Positions 7,775 to 17,223 are shown, counted from the first letter of the stretch. The stretch is DNA of 27,840 nt from an uncultured Lachnospiraceae bacterium (GCA_910584785.1 CAJUDX010000041.1:1-27840), one strand, 5' to 3'. Notes: a model not told the origin generated them from the letters alone. A program made the numbers and translations.

Positions 7775-8308
7775 CTATTTTTTCTTATCCTGTTTTGCCT
7801 TCAACCATCCTTTTAACTTCTCTTTCCGGCAATACAGACGAAACTCATAGCACAAGTCAAAGCAGGTCTGTTCCTCGCTCGCCGCGGTTAACTGCCATGC
7901 CCCATCCCTGTCCAAATCAGGAAAATATGTATCTGCCTGATAAGCATAATCAATCCAGGTAATATGGGCAATACTGCAAAAAGGAAGAAACTGCTGGTAA
8001 ATTTCCTGACCGCCTGCGATAAAAATATCTTCTGACGGATATTGTTCGCACTCCTTTAATGCCTCTTCCATACTTCTGCAAACCAGAGCTCCCCTGACAG
8101 AAAATGAGGTATCCCTGGACAAGATAATATTCATCCGCTTTGCCAGGGGCTGACCGCCCGGAAGACTTTCCAAGGTCTTTCTCCCCATCACCACGACCTT
8201 GCCCATCGTTTCCTCGCGGAAAAGCTTCCTATCGGCAGGAATATCCACCAGCGTTTTCCCCTGGTATCCGATTGCCCAATGTTTATCTACCGCTGCTATA
8301 ATATTCAT
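7775..8308 (-). CDS. folA: Dihydrofolate reductase
   Basis: A 177-residue DHFR, which reduces dihydrofolate to tetrahydrofolate with NADPH. Visible features are the N-terminal MNIIAAVDKHWAIGYQG strand and loop, the catalytic acid D26 in IPAD, the cofactor motif VVVMGRKTLESLPGG, and FIAGGQEIYQQFL. The Met20-loop Trp that precedes the acid in most bacterial DHFRs is replaced: LVDIPAD instead of PWxxPxD. The C-terminus adds a Lys-rich tail. The true start is ATG 8308 behind AGGAGGGTGAA; the frame open to 8407 overlaps the upstream gene and is not needed. It follows the ThyX-like gene by 47 bases, so both probably share the promoter at 9034-9061. Confidence 0.93.
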   Translation of the reverse strand: MNIIAAVDKHWAIGYQGKTLVDIPADRKLFREETMGKVVVMGRKTLESLPGGQPLAKRMNIILSRDTSFSVRGALVCRSMEEALKECEQYPSEDIFIAGGQEIYQQFLPFCSIAHITWIDYAYQADTYFPDLDRDGAWQLTAASEEQTCFDLCYEFRLYCRKEKLKGWLKAKQDKKK

Positions 8309-8355
8309 TTCACCCTCCTGCTGCCTTTTGACCATCCACACCCCCTGTTCAAAGC

Positions 8356-8979
8356 CTATTCCTTGGCAGCAATCAGCTCTCTTCCATAGGGAAGTGTCAA
8401 TATCCAATGACAGAAATCATGCCATTCCGCAAGCTTATGCTCCTTCCTTGCCTCATACATATTAATTAATGTCTCATAGTTCAAACTGCATGTCCGCATC
8501 TGGTTATAGCTGGAAGGGAGAAGCTGAATCATATCATACCAATCTTCTTTTTTCTTTCCCTCTTCCAAATAGCGCAGACGGATTTTCTCCAGCGTTTGAA
8601 TCACCAAATCCATAAATTCCCCCGTTTGTTCTGTCATATGATCGGTGCTGAAATCTTCCCGCGAAAAAGGCCTGCTGTGAATTTTATGCATCGTACTGGT
8701 TGAATTTGCCACCGTTCCCACCTTATACGTATCATACTCTTTCCACCAGTAAAGCGGCGCCGTAATATCCACTGAAACCATAACCTGGCGCAGAAATTTC
8801 CGGTGATCACTCCCCGCCCGGCGCAGCCGGACAGCCAGATCCAAATCATTCGGCCCTAACATATACTGATGTGCTTCATTATAATAACTATCCATCCGGC
8901 TCCAGCTATTTAAAGGATTTCTGGCTCCCCGCATGGCATTTTCCAGGTTCATCACACTGGTTCTCTCTAGTTTAATCAT
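8356..8979 (-). CDS. Divergent ThyX-like (FAD-dependent thymidylate synthase-related) protein
   Basis: The 207-residue protein resembles the ThyX fold in layout. A segment APLYWWKEYDTYKVGTVANS at 74-93 sits where ThyX has its RHRxxSxNxxS signature, and NYETLINMYEARKEHKLAEW at 167-186 aligns with the ThyX NxRxLxxFxxxR...AQW helix. However, the RHR triplet reads TYK and the Arg of NxR is Glu169. Canonical ThyX methylates dUMP using methylene-tetrahydrofolate, NADPH and FAD. Whether this relative keeps any such activity is unclear. Its position 47 bases before folA supports a role in folate or dTMP metabolism. ATG 8979 follows AAGGAG by nine bases; the TTG at 8985 is too close. The assignment rests on my own alignment by eye. 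Confidence 0.6.
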   Translation of the reverse strand: MIKLERTSVMNLENAMRGARNPLNSWSRMDSYYNEAHQYMLGPNDLDLAVRLRRAGSDHRKFLRQVMVSVDITAPLYWWKEYDTYKVGTVANSTSTMHKIHSRPFSREDFSTDHMTEQTGEFMDLVIQTLEKIRLRYLEEGKKKEDWYDMIQLLPSSYNQMRTCSLNYETLINMYEARKEHKLAEWHDFCHWILTLPYGRELIAAKE

Positions 8980-9033
8980 GGACAATGTCTCCTTTCGGTG
9001 TTTATCCAGAAAGTAAATTACAGATTATCCTGT

Positions 9034-9061
9034 ATTATACAAGATTATGAGAAAAATGCAA
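9034..9061 (-). promoter_or_regulatory. Sigma-A promoter of the ThyX-like/folA unit
   Basis: On the minus strand TTGCAT (9056-9061) and a perfect TATAAT (9034-9039) are separated by 16 bp. The position is between the addA stop and the ThyX-like start, so the pair is transcribed independently of addBA. No strong addBA terminator is visible before it. Confidence 0.65.
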
Positions 9062-9082
9062 TCTTTTTACGCATGAATCTTT

Positions 9083-12000
9083 TCAACGGTATCCGGGCAC
9101 CACAATCTCTTCCTGCAGCCGAATTGAATAAATTATGGCTTCTTTTACCTTTTTCCCCGTCACCTGTTCCAAGGCGCGGGTATAATACTTCATCTGCACT
9201 TGATAGCGTTCAATCAATTCGTTTTTATCCTTTACTGCGTCCGTCTTATAATCCACCAAAAGTAATCCTTCTTTCTCTTCTGCATAGACATCAATCATCC
9301 CCTGAATTAATACCAGTTCTTCTGAATCCGCAAGTCCCATTTCCTTAGCCGGAACACCAATCATAAATTGTTGCTCTTTGTGAAGCCTTCCTTCCCTGCC
9401 GGCCCTGGAAAGCCGCTTTCCCAAACTGCTCTGAAAAAACTGCCAAAGAACTGCGGCATCCACTAGTTTCCGCGCTTCATGGGAAAGCCTGCCTTTTTCT
9501 GTGTACTGATCCAGCTGTTTAATTACATCCTGTACCGTTTCACATTCCCAGCCATTCAGCAGTTCCAACGCCCGGTGATAGGCCGTCCCCCGCAGCGCTC
9601 CCCTTCCAAAACGTAACGCCTCACCGGTTTCGGTAAACATCTCCACGCTTCCCTTAACTGCTTCCTCCTGACTTTGCCGTTTTAATTCCGAAACAGACAT
9701 CATGGCGTAAAGGCTGATATCCTCTGCGTAGGGGTATTGATACTGCATGTTTTCTTCCAGCATATCGCGATAAGCCTGATGGTAAACTATGCCGTCCGGC
9801 TGATTCAGCAGCATTTCCCTGGAAGTCTTTTTCTCCATCTGGCGCAATACCTCAGTACCAATAAAGGAAGCGGCAGGCGTCTGATGGCAGCAAATCGTTC
9901 CCCCTGTCCTTGGCAGAGCCATAAACAGCCAGTCCAGATAGGAGCCTGCCCCCATCAGGAGGGTAAAAGGAACCGCTTTATTCTCCCCGGTCCTTGGTCG
10001 GTTCCGTCTTCCTGTATAGCCGGTAAATCGCCTGAGTTCCCCCTTTTCGTCAAATTCTATCCCCCATTTTTCCAGCTTACTTTCCAAATGCAAGTCGGTA
10101 GCTGTCATAATCAGCTTTTCTTTTGCCCTGGTCATGGCTACATAAAGCACCCTAAGTTCCTCACCCAAACCCTCCAAGTCCATTCTGCGCTTTAAAACCT
10201 GTTTTTTCAGGGTAACACTTTTCAGCCGCAGATCCAAATCCAGATAATCCGCGCCCACGCCAAAATCCATATCAATCAATAAACGCCCATAGACATCCCG
10301 CTTATTAAACTTTTTTCCCATGCCCGCCAGGATAACAATAGGAAACTCCAGCCCTTTGCTTTTATGAATGCTCATTATCCGCACTGTGCTCTCCTGACTT
10401 CCGGCAACAGCTGCTTCGCCAAAATCCGTTTCCACCTTTTTCAGCCGTTCGATATAGCGAATAAAATGAAATAATCCCTGATAACTGGTCATTTCATACG
10501 CCGCCGCCTTTTCGATCAAAAGATCCAGGTTTGCCCGGCGGGTTTCTCCGGCAGGCATGGCAGAAACATAGGCATAATACCCCGTTTCCCGATAGATTTG
10601 CTCTAACAGCTGGTGCATGGGCAGAAGCCCGGACAAGTAGCGGAAATGCTCCAGCAAAGAATTTAGCTGCACAAGCTTCCGGCAGATATTCTCTTCCATT
10701 TCTCTCTTTCCGCCAAAAAAATCCTCCCCGCCTTGTTTAGCCCTTTCCAGCCACAGTTTCCATGCCCCGTAAATTCCCCTGTCCTGTTTCTTTCTTCCCT
10801 TCTTCTTAAACCCTGCCATCATCCATGCCAGTTCTTCATCCGTCATTCCCACGATCGGCGAACGCATCACAGCTGCCAGAGGAATATCCTGAATGGGGTT
10901 ATCCATCACTGCTAACAGACTTAATATCGTCTCAACTTCAGCAGTATCAAAATACCCGGCCTGGGACTGGGCATAAGCAGGAATCCCCTCATTCATCAGG
11001 CCATTGACAAACACCTCTGCCCACCCCGAAAGACTGCGCAGAAGAATTACAATATCGCCATACCTTGCCCTGCGGTAGGCACTGGTCTCCTTATCCCAGA
11101 TCATCAGCCCGGTTTTCGGATCGGTGAGCCGCCGGATCTCCCGAACGGCTAATTTCACCTCGATTTCCCGGCTGGTAAAATCCTTTGTCTCCTCGTCTAA
11201 ACGGGAAAGCTCCTTGCTTCCGGTGTCGACCAGAAATAGCTCGGTCTGATAGGGAGCGGCTAAACCAGCGTGCTCTGTTCCATTACCCGGCAGTTCTGCC
11301 CCGCCAAGCTCCTGCTGCGGTGCAAATTCTGCCCCCGGATAAAGCGCCGTTTCCTTCGTATAGCGTATTCCCCCAAGGCTCCGGCGCATAATCTGGAAAA
11401 ACACCTGATTAATACTTTCCAATACTTGGCTCCGGCTGCGAAAATTCTTTTGCAGTTCAATCTTTTGTTTTTTTCCCTCAGCGGTCGGATAGGTTTCATA
11501 CTTTTCCAGGAAAATTTCCGGCCTGGCCTGACGGAAACGGTAAATACTCTGCTTAACATCACCCACCATAAAGACATTGGGACAACCAAACCGCTCTCCC
11601 GATAAGGCCCGCAAAAGCTCCTCCTGAACATAATTGCTGTCCTGATATTCGTCCACTAAGATTTCCCGGTACTTCTGGCTTAATTCATCCGCCACTGCCG
11701 AAAACTCTCCCTCCTGATACAATACCTCCAAAGCGAAATGCTCCAAATCGCCAAAATCCACCAGGTTTCTGTCCTTTTTCGCCTGCTGATACCGTTTGGC
11801 AAAATCCTCCGTCAAAGAAATTAATTCCTGAACCACCGGCCCGCAGCCCATAATCGTTTCCCTAATCTCCTCCTCGCTCTGCTCGCTGTACTGGTCTCTG
11901 CACTTAAACACAGCCTTTTTTACCCGATCCCTGACCGAAGAGACAAATTCCTTTTTTGCTTTATCAATCTCTTTCTTCCGTATCGGCGTCAGCTTCCCGA

Positions 12001-12835
12001 ATGCAGCCTCCGAAAGCCTTTCCTTAAGTTCCCTAAAACCCGGTGCCGCCCCAATCCAGCGCACTAACTCCCGATCCTCGCGTATAGTGGGAAAATAAGG
12101 TTCCGGTCCATCCGGCTCCTGACATACCTCCAAAACCTCGTCCAGCTGTTCCCCATACTCTTCCATCTGCCTGCGCACATCAGCCAGAAGAAACTTCATC
12201 CATGGGCTTTGGGTAAATTCCTCTGCCCCCTCCTGAGAAAACTCCCGGCTGCACGCATCCAGCCATTTCTCCGGCCAGGGATGACTTACAGAAAAATGAT
12301 AGACCTGTTCAATCACTGCCTCGATTCCCATATCCGTCTTGCCGCTGCCATAGGTCTCCACAAATTGCTCGAACCGTTCGCCCCCGGACGCATAATTTTC
12401 CTCCAAAAGCTCCGCCATCACATCCGCCCGAAGCAGCATCAGTTCCCCCTCGTCTCCCACACGAAACGAGGGGTCAATATCCAGACTGGCATAATGATTG
12501 CGGATCAGTGAAAGGCAAAAGCTGTCAATCGTCTGGATTTGTGCATGAGGAACCAGGGCAGACTGAAGGCGAAGCCGCTCATTATCCGGCTCCTCGTCAA
12601 GCTTTTTGACAATCGCTTTTCCAATTCTCTCCCGCATCTCCGCAGCCGCAGCATTTGTAAACGTCATCACCAGAAGCGCATCCAAATCCACCGGATCGTC
12701 TTTATCTGTCACCATGGTCACAATGCGCTCCACCAAAACCGCAGTCTTGCCGCTTCCAGCCGCAGCCGAAACCAAAAGATTTCTGTTGCGGCTGTAAATT
12801 ACCCGCTCTTGATCTTTAGTCCACTTTACTGCCAT
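9083..12835 (-). CDS. addA: ATP-dependent helicase/nuclease subunit A
   Basis: A 1250-residue UvrD/RecB-like helicase fused to a RecB-type nuclease, close to the family's usual size. Walker A AAAGSGKT is at 24-31, followed by the helicase motif VMTFTNAAAAEMRERI, Walker B VDEYQDSN, GDVKQSIYRFRQA, and the late motifs HKSKGLEFP and LYVAMTRAKEKL. The C-terminal nuclease has GMIDVY (Asp1182), VDYKTD (Asp1195, Lys1197) and a following QxxxY pattern. With AddB it unwinds and resects double-strand DNA ends and responds to Chi sites, preparing 3' tails for RecA. Its ATG lies inside the last 20 bases of addB, behind GGGAGGTG, a typical coupled overlap. No damage to any catalytic motif is visible. Confidence 0.97.
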   Translation of the reverse strand: MAVKWTKDQERVIYSRNRNLLVSAAAGSGKTAVLVERIVTMVTDKDDPVDLDALLVMTFTNAAAAEMRERIGKAIVKKLDEEPDNERLRLQSALVPHAQIQTIDSFCLSLIRNHYASLDIDPSFRVGDEGELMLLRADVMAELLEENYASGGERFEQFVETYGSGKTDMGIEAVIEQVYHFSVSHPWPEKWLDACSREFSQEGAEEFTQSPWMKFLLADVRRQMEEYGEQLDEVLEVCQEPDGPEPYFPTIREDRELVRWIGAAPGFRELKERLSEAAFGKLTPIRKKEIDKAKKEFVSSVRDRVKKAVFKCRDQYSEQSEEEIRETIMGCGPVVQELISLTEDFAKRYQQAKKDRNLVDFGDLEHFALEVLYQEGEFSAVADELSQKYREILVDEYQDSNYVQEELLRALSGERFGCPNVFMVGDVKQSIYRFRQARPEIFLEKYETYPTAEGKKQKIELQKNFRSRSQVLESINQVFFQIMRRSLGGIRYTKETALYPGAEFAPQQELGGAELPGNGTEHAGLAAPYQTELFLVDTGSKELSRLDEETKDFTSREIEVKLAVREIRRLTDPKTGLMIWDKETSAYRRARYGDIVILLRSLSGWAEVFVNGLMNEGIPAYAQSQAGYFDTAEVETILSLLAVMDNPIQDIPLAAVMRSPIVGMTDEELAWMMAGFKKKGRKKQDRGIYGAWKLWLERAKQGGEDFFGGKREMEENICRKLVQLNSLLEHFRYLSGLLPMHQLLEQIYRETGYYAYVSAMPAGETRRANLDLLIEKAAAYEMTSYQGLFHFIRYIERLKKVETDFGEAAVAGSQESTVRIMSIHKSKGLEFPIVILAGMGKKFNKRDVYGRLLIDMDFGVGADYLDLDLRLKSVTLKKQVLKRRMDLEGLGEELRVLYVAMTRAKEKLIMTATDLHLESKLEKWGIEFDEKGELRRFTGYTGRRNRPRTGENKAVPFTLLMGAGSYLDWLFMALPRTGGTICCHQTPAASFIGTEVLRQMEKKTSREMLLNQPDGIVYHQAYRDMLEENMQYQYPYAEDISLYAMMSVSELKRQSQEEAVKGSVEMFTETGEALRFGRGALRGTAYHRALELLNGWECETVQDVIKQLDQYTEKGRLSHEARKLVDAAVLWQFFQSSLGKRLSRAGREGRLHKEQQFMIGVPAKEMGLADSEELVLIQGMIDVYAEEKEGLLLVDYKTDAVKDKNELIERYQVQMKYYTRALEQVTGKKVKEAIIYSIRLQEEIVVPGYR

Positions 12836-15800
12836 CCTGCACCTCCCTGCTCACTTCAACATGAAGTGCCTGTTTATTCTGCCCCTTGTTTTTATCTTCA
12901 CTTTTTCCCTGTCTCATGCCTGTTTCCTCTGCTTTTTGTGTATCATCATCTTCCAGCTCATCTTCCGGCAATTCTTCCTCCGGTAATATTTCCTTCCATA
13001 TTTCTTCCGGTTTAATGGCCCTGAGCTTTCGGTAGCCAAAACCTGAGGTTTTCTTATCAAAGCCGCACACAGCATGATAAGGACAGTAATCACACCCAGT
13101 TCGGGTTCCCTGTTTATAGGGCAAAAGCCCTATACCTCCCTGTAATATCTCCTGCCCAACCTTTTTACAGCGCCCCCGCACATACTCTCTAAGAAATCCA
13201 AACCGCTTTCCGCTGGCAACAGAAGAACGCGCCTCCTGAATCATTCCCGATTTAACCGCTACCGGAATCACATCGGACTCCCCTTCAATCTCCCGATCCA
13301 TCCGCTGAATCACTTCAAGATCGCTATTCACCAGACCATTCATTTTCAGCTGTTTTTTAATCTGCGCCTCAATCTCCGACGGCGTCATCACCTCCGTCTT
13401 TTCCACCATAGGATCCTGGATATTATAATAGAATAACCCGGCAGGCACGACTTCCTTATCCGGGCAACGCCGTTCCTGAAGCTCCATCGCTGCATCCATA
13501 TAAACCACAAGCTGAAGCTGAAGTCCGTAGTAAAGCGCCGCTAAATCAAAGCTGGTGCTTCCCGACTTATAATCAATAATCTTTACGTAAACATGGGTTT
13601 CATCCTCGCATAAATCCAGCCGGTCAATCCTTCCCTGAAGGTGAAGCGCCTCATCCTCCGAAAGGGCAATCTTCATTGCCTCCAGATTATCTGCCGCAGA
13701 AAAAGAAACTTCAAAGCCCACCGGCTTAAATTCCCCCTTTTTCAGCTGTTCACCCAATGCCCACATCGTCCTGTCCGTAATCCGGGAAAGCCGGCGGATA
13801 AGATAGGCATTTCTGGATGAACTGTGAAGGATGGTATTCCCGTAATCCTCTGCCACGCTGGCCACACAGGCCGTTACCAGTTCCCTTCTCTTCTCCTCGC
13901 TCAAGCCAGCCAGCTGCAGCCCCTGCTTTTGAAGTTCCTCAAAGCATAAATCCAGCGATTCGTGGAAGAGATTTCCCATATCCACCATGCCAAGCTCATA
14001 TTCCCTGCGCTCCATCAGTTCCAGCCCATACCGAAGAAAATGTGCATAAGCACAGGAAGCATACTGCTCCAGCCGGGTAACGCTTCCCTGAAGAACAGGA
14101 CCATACAGCGCCCTGGCTGCCGCTCTCCCAATCCCTTTCTCTTCATAGGTATAGGAAAATGCCTGGGCAAGCTGTCTTGCCTGTTTGGCATATTCAGGCA
14201 AATGATATAAATAGGAAAATAACTCCATCACCTGGCCCGCTGTCTCCTCTTCCTGGATATTTCCTTCCTCACCGCTGCCTGCTGCCAGCCTGCGAAGTCC
14301 CTGCGCCAGTTGATCAAACGCTTCCTCCTTATTCCATGGAACCTGAATCCCATCTTCTCTGGCAAAAACCACATCAGGAAAAAGCTGAGTTAAATCTTCA
14401 ATTAAAGAAGAAGGCCTGAGTTCTTTGCCGCTTCCCGACATCGACCCGTAAGTCACCACCAGCTGACGAGCAGGCTTAGTTAGCATTAAATACAGATAAA
14501 AACGCTGCATCAGCCCATTTTCCTTAGCCGTCGGTGCCAGTTCCACCTTCTGTTCAGAAAAAAATTCCCTCTCCTCATCCGTCAATAATCCCCGGCTCTC
14601 CCTGCGCTGCAAAACCACGCCCTCATTAACACCCACAAAATACAGCACCTGAATCTGATGCAGACGGCTGCGGGTAATATCTCCCACAATAACCCGATCC
14701 AGGGTAGCGGGAATTGTCCCTACCTCAATTTCTCCAAAGCCGGCGTCCAGAATTTCCGCATATTCCTTTAATCCCATCGGTTCATCGCCTAAAAGGGCTT
14801 CCAGGCGTTCCAGCATTTCCATTGTAAGGGCATAAACCTGGCTGTATTCCCCGGAAAGCTCACTCTTCCCTTCCTCCATCAAGCGCTCCGCCCGAATCTC
14901 AAGCTTTTCTTCAAGATTTAACCCTTCCAAAAACTCCCTCAATGCTGCTGTCATCGTACTCCCGGTTGTCTCCTTACCCTTAAGAGAAGCTCTGAAGGCG
15001 CCAAAGGCCTCCTCCACCGCCTGCCGCAGCCAATTCAGCTCTTCAAGCTTTATTTTCTCCGCCCCCCGGTAGCGCCTCTCCCAGGGTGACGACCAGCGCT
15101 TAAATCCCCGGATGCCAAGCGCCTTCACATAGTTTTCCAGCCGGTCCAGGCTCTCCGGCACTGTAAATCCATCTTCTTCCGCTTCCTGATTGCCGATCTC
15201 TTTTCTTTGCTCTTCGCTCTCGTCCTGTGCCTTCTCCTCTCTTGCCCTGATTTCCAAAATCCTCTCTTCATCCAGCACCAGCCCGGTTTTTAAGCAGCGG
15301 AACACACTTTCATAAGGAAAGTCCAGGCGAACCGCCTCCAGCGCTGAACGGATTAGTTCTACTAAAGGATTCGTCAAAATACTTTTCTTATCATCTAAAA
15401 AATAAGGAATCCCCATTTCCTCAAACTGCCTTCGAATCTCTCTGCCATAGGAGGGCAAATCACCAGTAATTACTGCCATATCCCGGTAACGAAGCCCGCG
15501 GCGAAGCCATCTTTGTATCTGGTGACAGATAAAACGAACCTCCTGTGCAGGATTTTTTCCCGGATAAATCAGGATTTCTTCCTCCCCGCCCGTCCTCTCC
15601 TCTTTGGGCGGCTGCCCCCTTCGCTTTCCCGCAAACCTGCCAAGATGTTTTTCAAGATAAGCAAGCCTGGGGCTTTCCTTAAAGCGCACAGGCAGGCTTC
15701 CTCTTAAACAAACATCCTCTGCATGGCGCACACCAGCCCCCGAAGCCAAATCAATCAACTGACAAATCATATGGCGGCTCATATAAAACAACGCAAACTT

Positions 15801-16523
15801 TGCCGCCTCCGCATAAACCGCCTCCTCCAAATCAACCGTTACCGCCACCTTGACCTGGCTGCACCGGCGCAGAAAAATCTCCAGAATCCTGTACTGCACC
15901 GGAGTAAATCCTGTATAACTGTCCAGATAAATCCAACTGCTGGAAAGCTTCTCCCAGCGCGGCAATTCCCGGCAGCAGATATCCAAAACCTCCTCTGCCG
16001 TCGTAAAGCGATCCTGAATATACTCCTGAAAGCTTTCATACAAGAGTCCAAAATCACTTAGCTTTTCCTTTAAAATCGGCTGCCTTGCTATCCCCATTAA
16101 CTCTTTAAGCATCTCCGGCGTCACACCATACTGGTACATTTCCGAAATCAGCGATTTTAACTGATTCACAAAACCTACCTGCCCAAGATGACGCTGATAA
16201 TAATGAAGCTCCCTCTTCTTCTCTCCCGCAACTTTCCTTAAAATCATGGACTTTCCCATATCGTCCAAAACCGTCAGTATTTCCACCGCCAAATCTTCAA
16301 ACACCCGGTAGGCTAAACGGTTAAAACTCAATACATCAATATTGGTCAGGCCGTGGCGCGGATGAAGAAGAATTAATTCCCGCTGTGTTTCCATGGTATA
16401 CTGTTCAGGAACCAGCAGCAAATACTGCCGATCCGGGTGCTTTAGCGATTCCCCAATGATTTCATCAAAAATATATCTGCTCTTTCCCGACCCTGAAGGG
16501 CCTAAAATAAACTGCAATGCCAT
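12816..16523 (-). CDS. addB: ATP-dependent helicase/nuclease subunit B
   Basis: A 1235-residue AddB. It starts with a P-loop, GPSGSGKS, has the PDDEXK nuclease pattern GRIDRLDL with later IIDYKSGS and QLQLVVYMDA, and carries the family [4Fe-4S] cysteines: one in YASCAYAHFLRYGL and three in CDYCPYHAVC (C1144, C1147, C1153). The cluster structurally clamps the nuclease domain in known AddB proteins. The C-terminus continues about 70 residues beyond the cluster as an acidic then Lys/Gln-rich, probably disordered tail, and its coding end overlaps addA. ATG 16523 follows AAAGGAGG; the longer frame to 16583 would begin upstream of the predicted transcription start. Confidence 0.96.
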   Translation of the reverse strand: MALQFILGPSGSGKSRYIFDEIIGESLKHPDRQYLLLVPEQYTMETQRELILLHPRHGLTNIDVLSFNRLAYRVFEDLAVEILTVLDDMGKSMILRKVAGEKKRELHYYQRHLGQVGFVNQLKSLISEMYQYGVTPEMLKELMGIARQPILKEKLSDFGLLYESFQEYIQDRFTTAEEVLDICCRELPRWEKLSSSWIYLDSYTGFTPVQYRILEIFLRRCSQVKVAVTVDLEEAVYAEAAKFALFYMSRHMICQLIDLASGAGVRHAEDVCLRGSLPVRFKESPRLAYLEKHLGRFAGKRRGQPPKEERTGGEEEILIYPGKNPAQEVRFICHQIQRWLRRGLRYRDMAVITGDLPSYGREIRRQFEEMGIPYFLDDKKSILTNPLVELIRSALEAVRLDFPYESVFRCLKTGLVLDEERILEIRAREEKAQDESEEQRKEIGNQEAEEDGFTVPESLDRLENYVKALGIRGFKRWSSPWERRYRGAEKIKLEELNWLRQAVEEAFGAFRASLKGKETTGSTMTAALREFLEGLNLEEKLEIRAERLMEEGKSELSGEYSQVYALTMEMLERLEALLGDEPMGLKEYAEILDAGFGEIEVGTIPATLDRVIVGDITRSRLHQIQVLYFVGVNEGVVLQRRESRGLLTDEEREFFSEQKVELAPTAKENGLMQRFYLYLMLTKPARQLVVTYGSMSGSGKELRPSSLIEDLTQLFPDVVFAREDGIQVPWNKEEAFDQLAQGLRRLAAGSGEEGNIQEEETAGQVMELFSYLYHLPEYAKQARQLAQAFSYTYEEKGIGRAAARALYGPVLQGSVTRLEQYASCAYAHFLRYGLELMERREYELGMVDMGNLFHESLDLCFEELQKQGLQLAGLSEEKRRELVTACVASVAEDYGNTILHSSSRNAYLIRRLSRITDRTMWALGEQLKKGEFKPVGFEVSFSAADNLEAMKIALSEDEALHLQGRIDRLDLCEDETHVYVKIIDYKSGSTSFDLAALYYGLQLQLVVYMDAAMELQERRCPDKEVVPAGLFYYNIQDPMVEKTEVMTPSEIEAQIKKQLKMNGLVNSDLEVIQRMDREIEGESDVIPVAVKSGMIQEARSSVASGKRFGFLREYVRGRCKKVGQEILQGGIGLLPYKQGTRTGCDYCPYHAVCGFDKKTSGFGYRKLRAIKPEEIWKEILPEEELPEDELEDDDTQKAEETGMRQGKSEDKNKGQNKQALHVEVSREVQDGSKVD

Positions 16524-16564
16524 GCTCTGCCTGCCTCCTTTGTCTGATGCCTTTCTTGTCCTTA

Positions 16565-16593
16565 AGTATAGCACATTTTTCACAGGCTGTAAA
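16565..16593 (-). promoter_or_regulatory. Sigma-A promoter of addBA
   Basis: On the minus strand TTTACA (16588-16593) and TATACT (16565-16570) are separated by 17 bp, with an extended TGC before the -10. It lies about 40 bases before the addB ATG. On the opposite strand a TATAAT at 16641-16646 may serve the divergent small gene, but its -35 is not convincing. Confidence 0.7.
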
Positions 16594-16667
16594 AATCTTG
16601 TTCTTACAGAAAGGTATAAATAAGAAATCCTTTCATAAATTATAATAAATCAATCGGGAGGTTACCC

Positions 16668-17126
16668 ATGAGTTCAAAAACCAAAATTATTGTCCTGCGG
16701 ATGAAGGAGATTATTTATACCGCCATCTTTATCGGTCTTGCCCTCCTTCTGATTGCTCTGTTTTTTATTATGTTTCGCCGGGATAAAACCGATTCCCAGC
16801 CGGAATCCTCCACGGCAGAGGCCAGTTACATCCCCGGTGTCTATTCTTCCACCGTCACCTTAGCCAGCGAACAGATTAACGTAGAGGTTTCTGTCGATGC
16901 ACACCAGATAACATCAATTGCCCTAAAGCCCCTCAGCGATTCGGTTGCTGCCATGTACCCTTTAATGGAACCCGCCATGCAGGATCTTGCCGCGCAGATT
17001 TTAAAAAGCCAGTCTTTAGAATCCGTTACCTATCCTGCACAGCAAAAATATACCTCTGCTGTCCTGTTAAAGGCCATTCAGACCGCATTAAACAAGGCCG
17101 CCCCCAAATATACGGTGCAGAATTAA
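16668..17126 (+). CDS. Membrane-anchored FMN_bind-like protein without flavinylation motif
   Basis: A 152-residue protein and the only supported plus-strand gene. Residues 16-36 are a transmembrane helix, followed by a charged and Ser-rich linker. Residues 54-144 follow the pattern of the FMN-binding domain of NqrC/RnfG-type proteins: YIPGVYSSTVTL, INVEVSVDAHQITSIAL, and QSLESVTYPAQQKYTSAVLLKAI. In functional members the last block contains an SGAT(S/T) motif whose Thr carries covalent FMN. Here that place reads TYPAQQKYT, so covalent flavinylation by ApbE is unlikely. It probably faces the outside of the cell. A GGGAGG ribosome site lies upstream of the ATG. The assignment is by pattern only; a substrate or partner is unknown. 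Confidence 0.65.
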   Translation: MSSKTKIIVLRMKEIIYTAIFIGLALLLIALFFIMFRRDKTDSQPESSTAEASYIPGVYSSTVTLASEQINVEVSVDAHQITSIALKPLSDSVAAMYPLMEPAMQDLAAQILKSQSLESVTYPAQQKYTSAVLLKAIQTALNKAAPKYTVQN

Positions 17127-17164
17127 ATCAAAGAAATGTACATACCGTCAACCTGAGGGCGCAA

Positions 17165-17223
17165 AAAACAGATACAGGAAACTCCGGCAAATGTTTTCGC
17201 CGGAAAATTCCTGTATCTGTTTT
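17165..17223. terminator. Bidirectional terminator between the FMN_bind-like gene and nrdD
   Basis: A perfect 16-bp stem is formed by AAAACAGATACAGGAA (17165-17180) and its complement (17208-17223), with an inner helix CCGGC (17184-17188) and GCCGG (17199-17203). T-rich tracts follow on both strands, TTTTAT on plus and TTTTTT on minus. It lies about 40 bases after the small gene's stop and about 100 bases after the nrdD stop on the other strand, so it serves both convergent genes. Confidence 0.88.

Noticed and set aside
12539..13015. Plus-strand 158-codon frame across the addA/addB junction
   Set aside because: It is antisense to two clear coding regions with conserved motifs and shows no domain.
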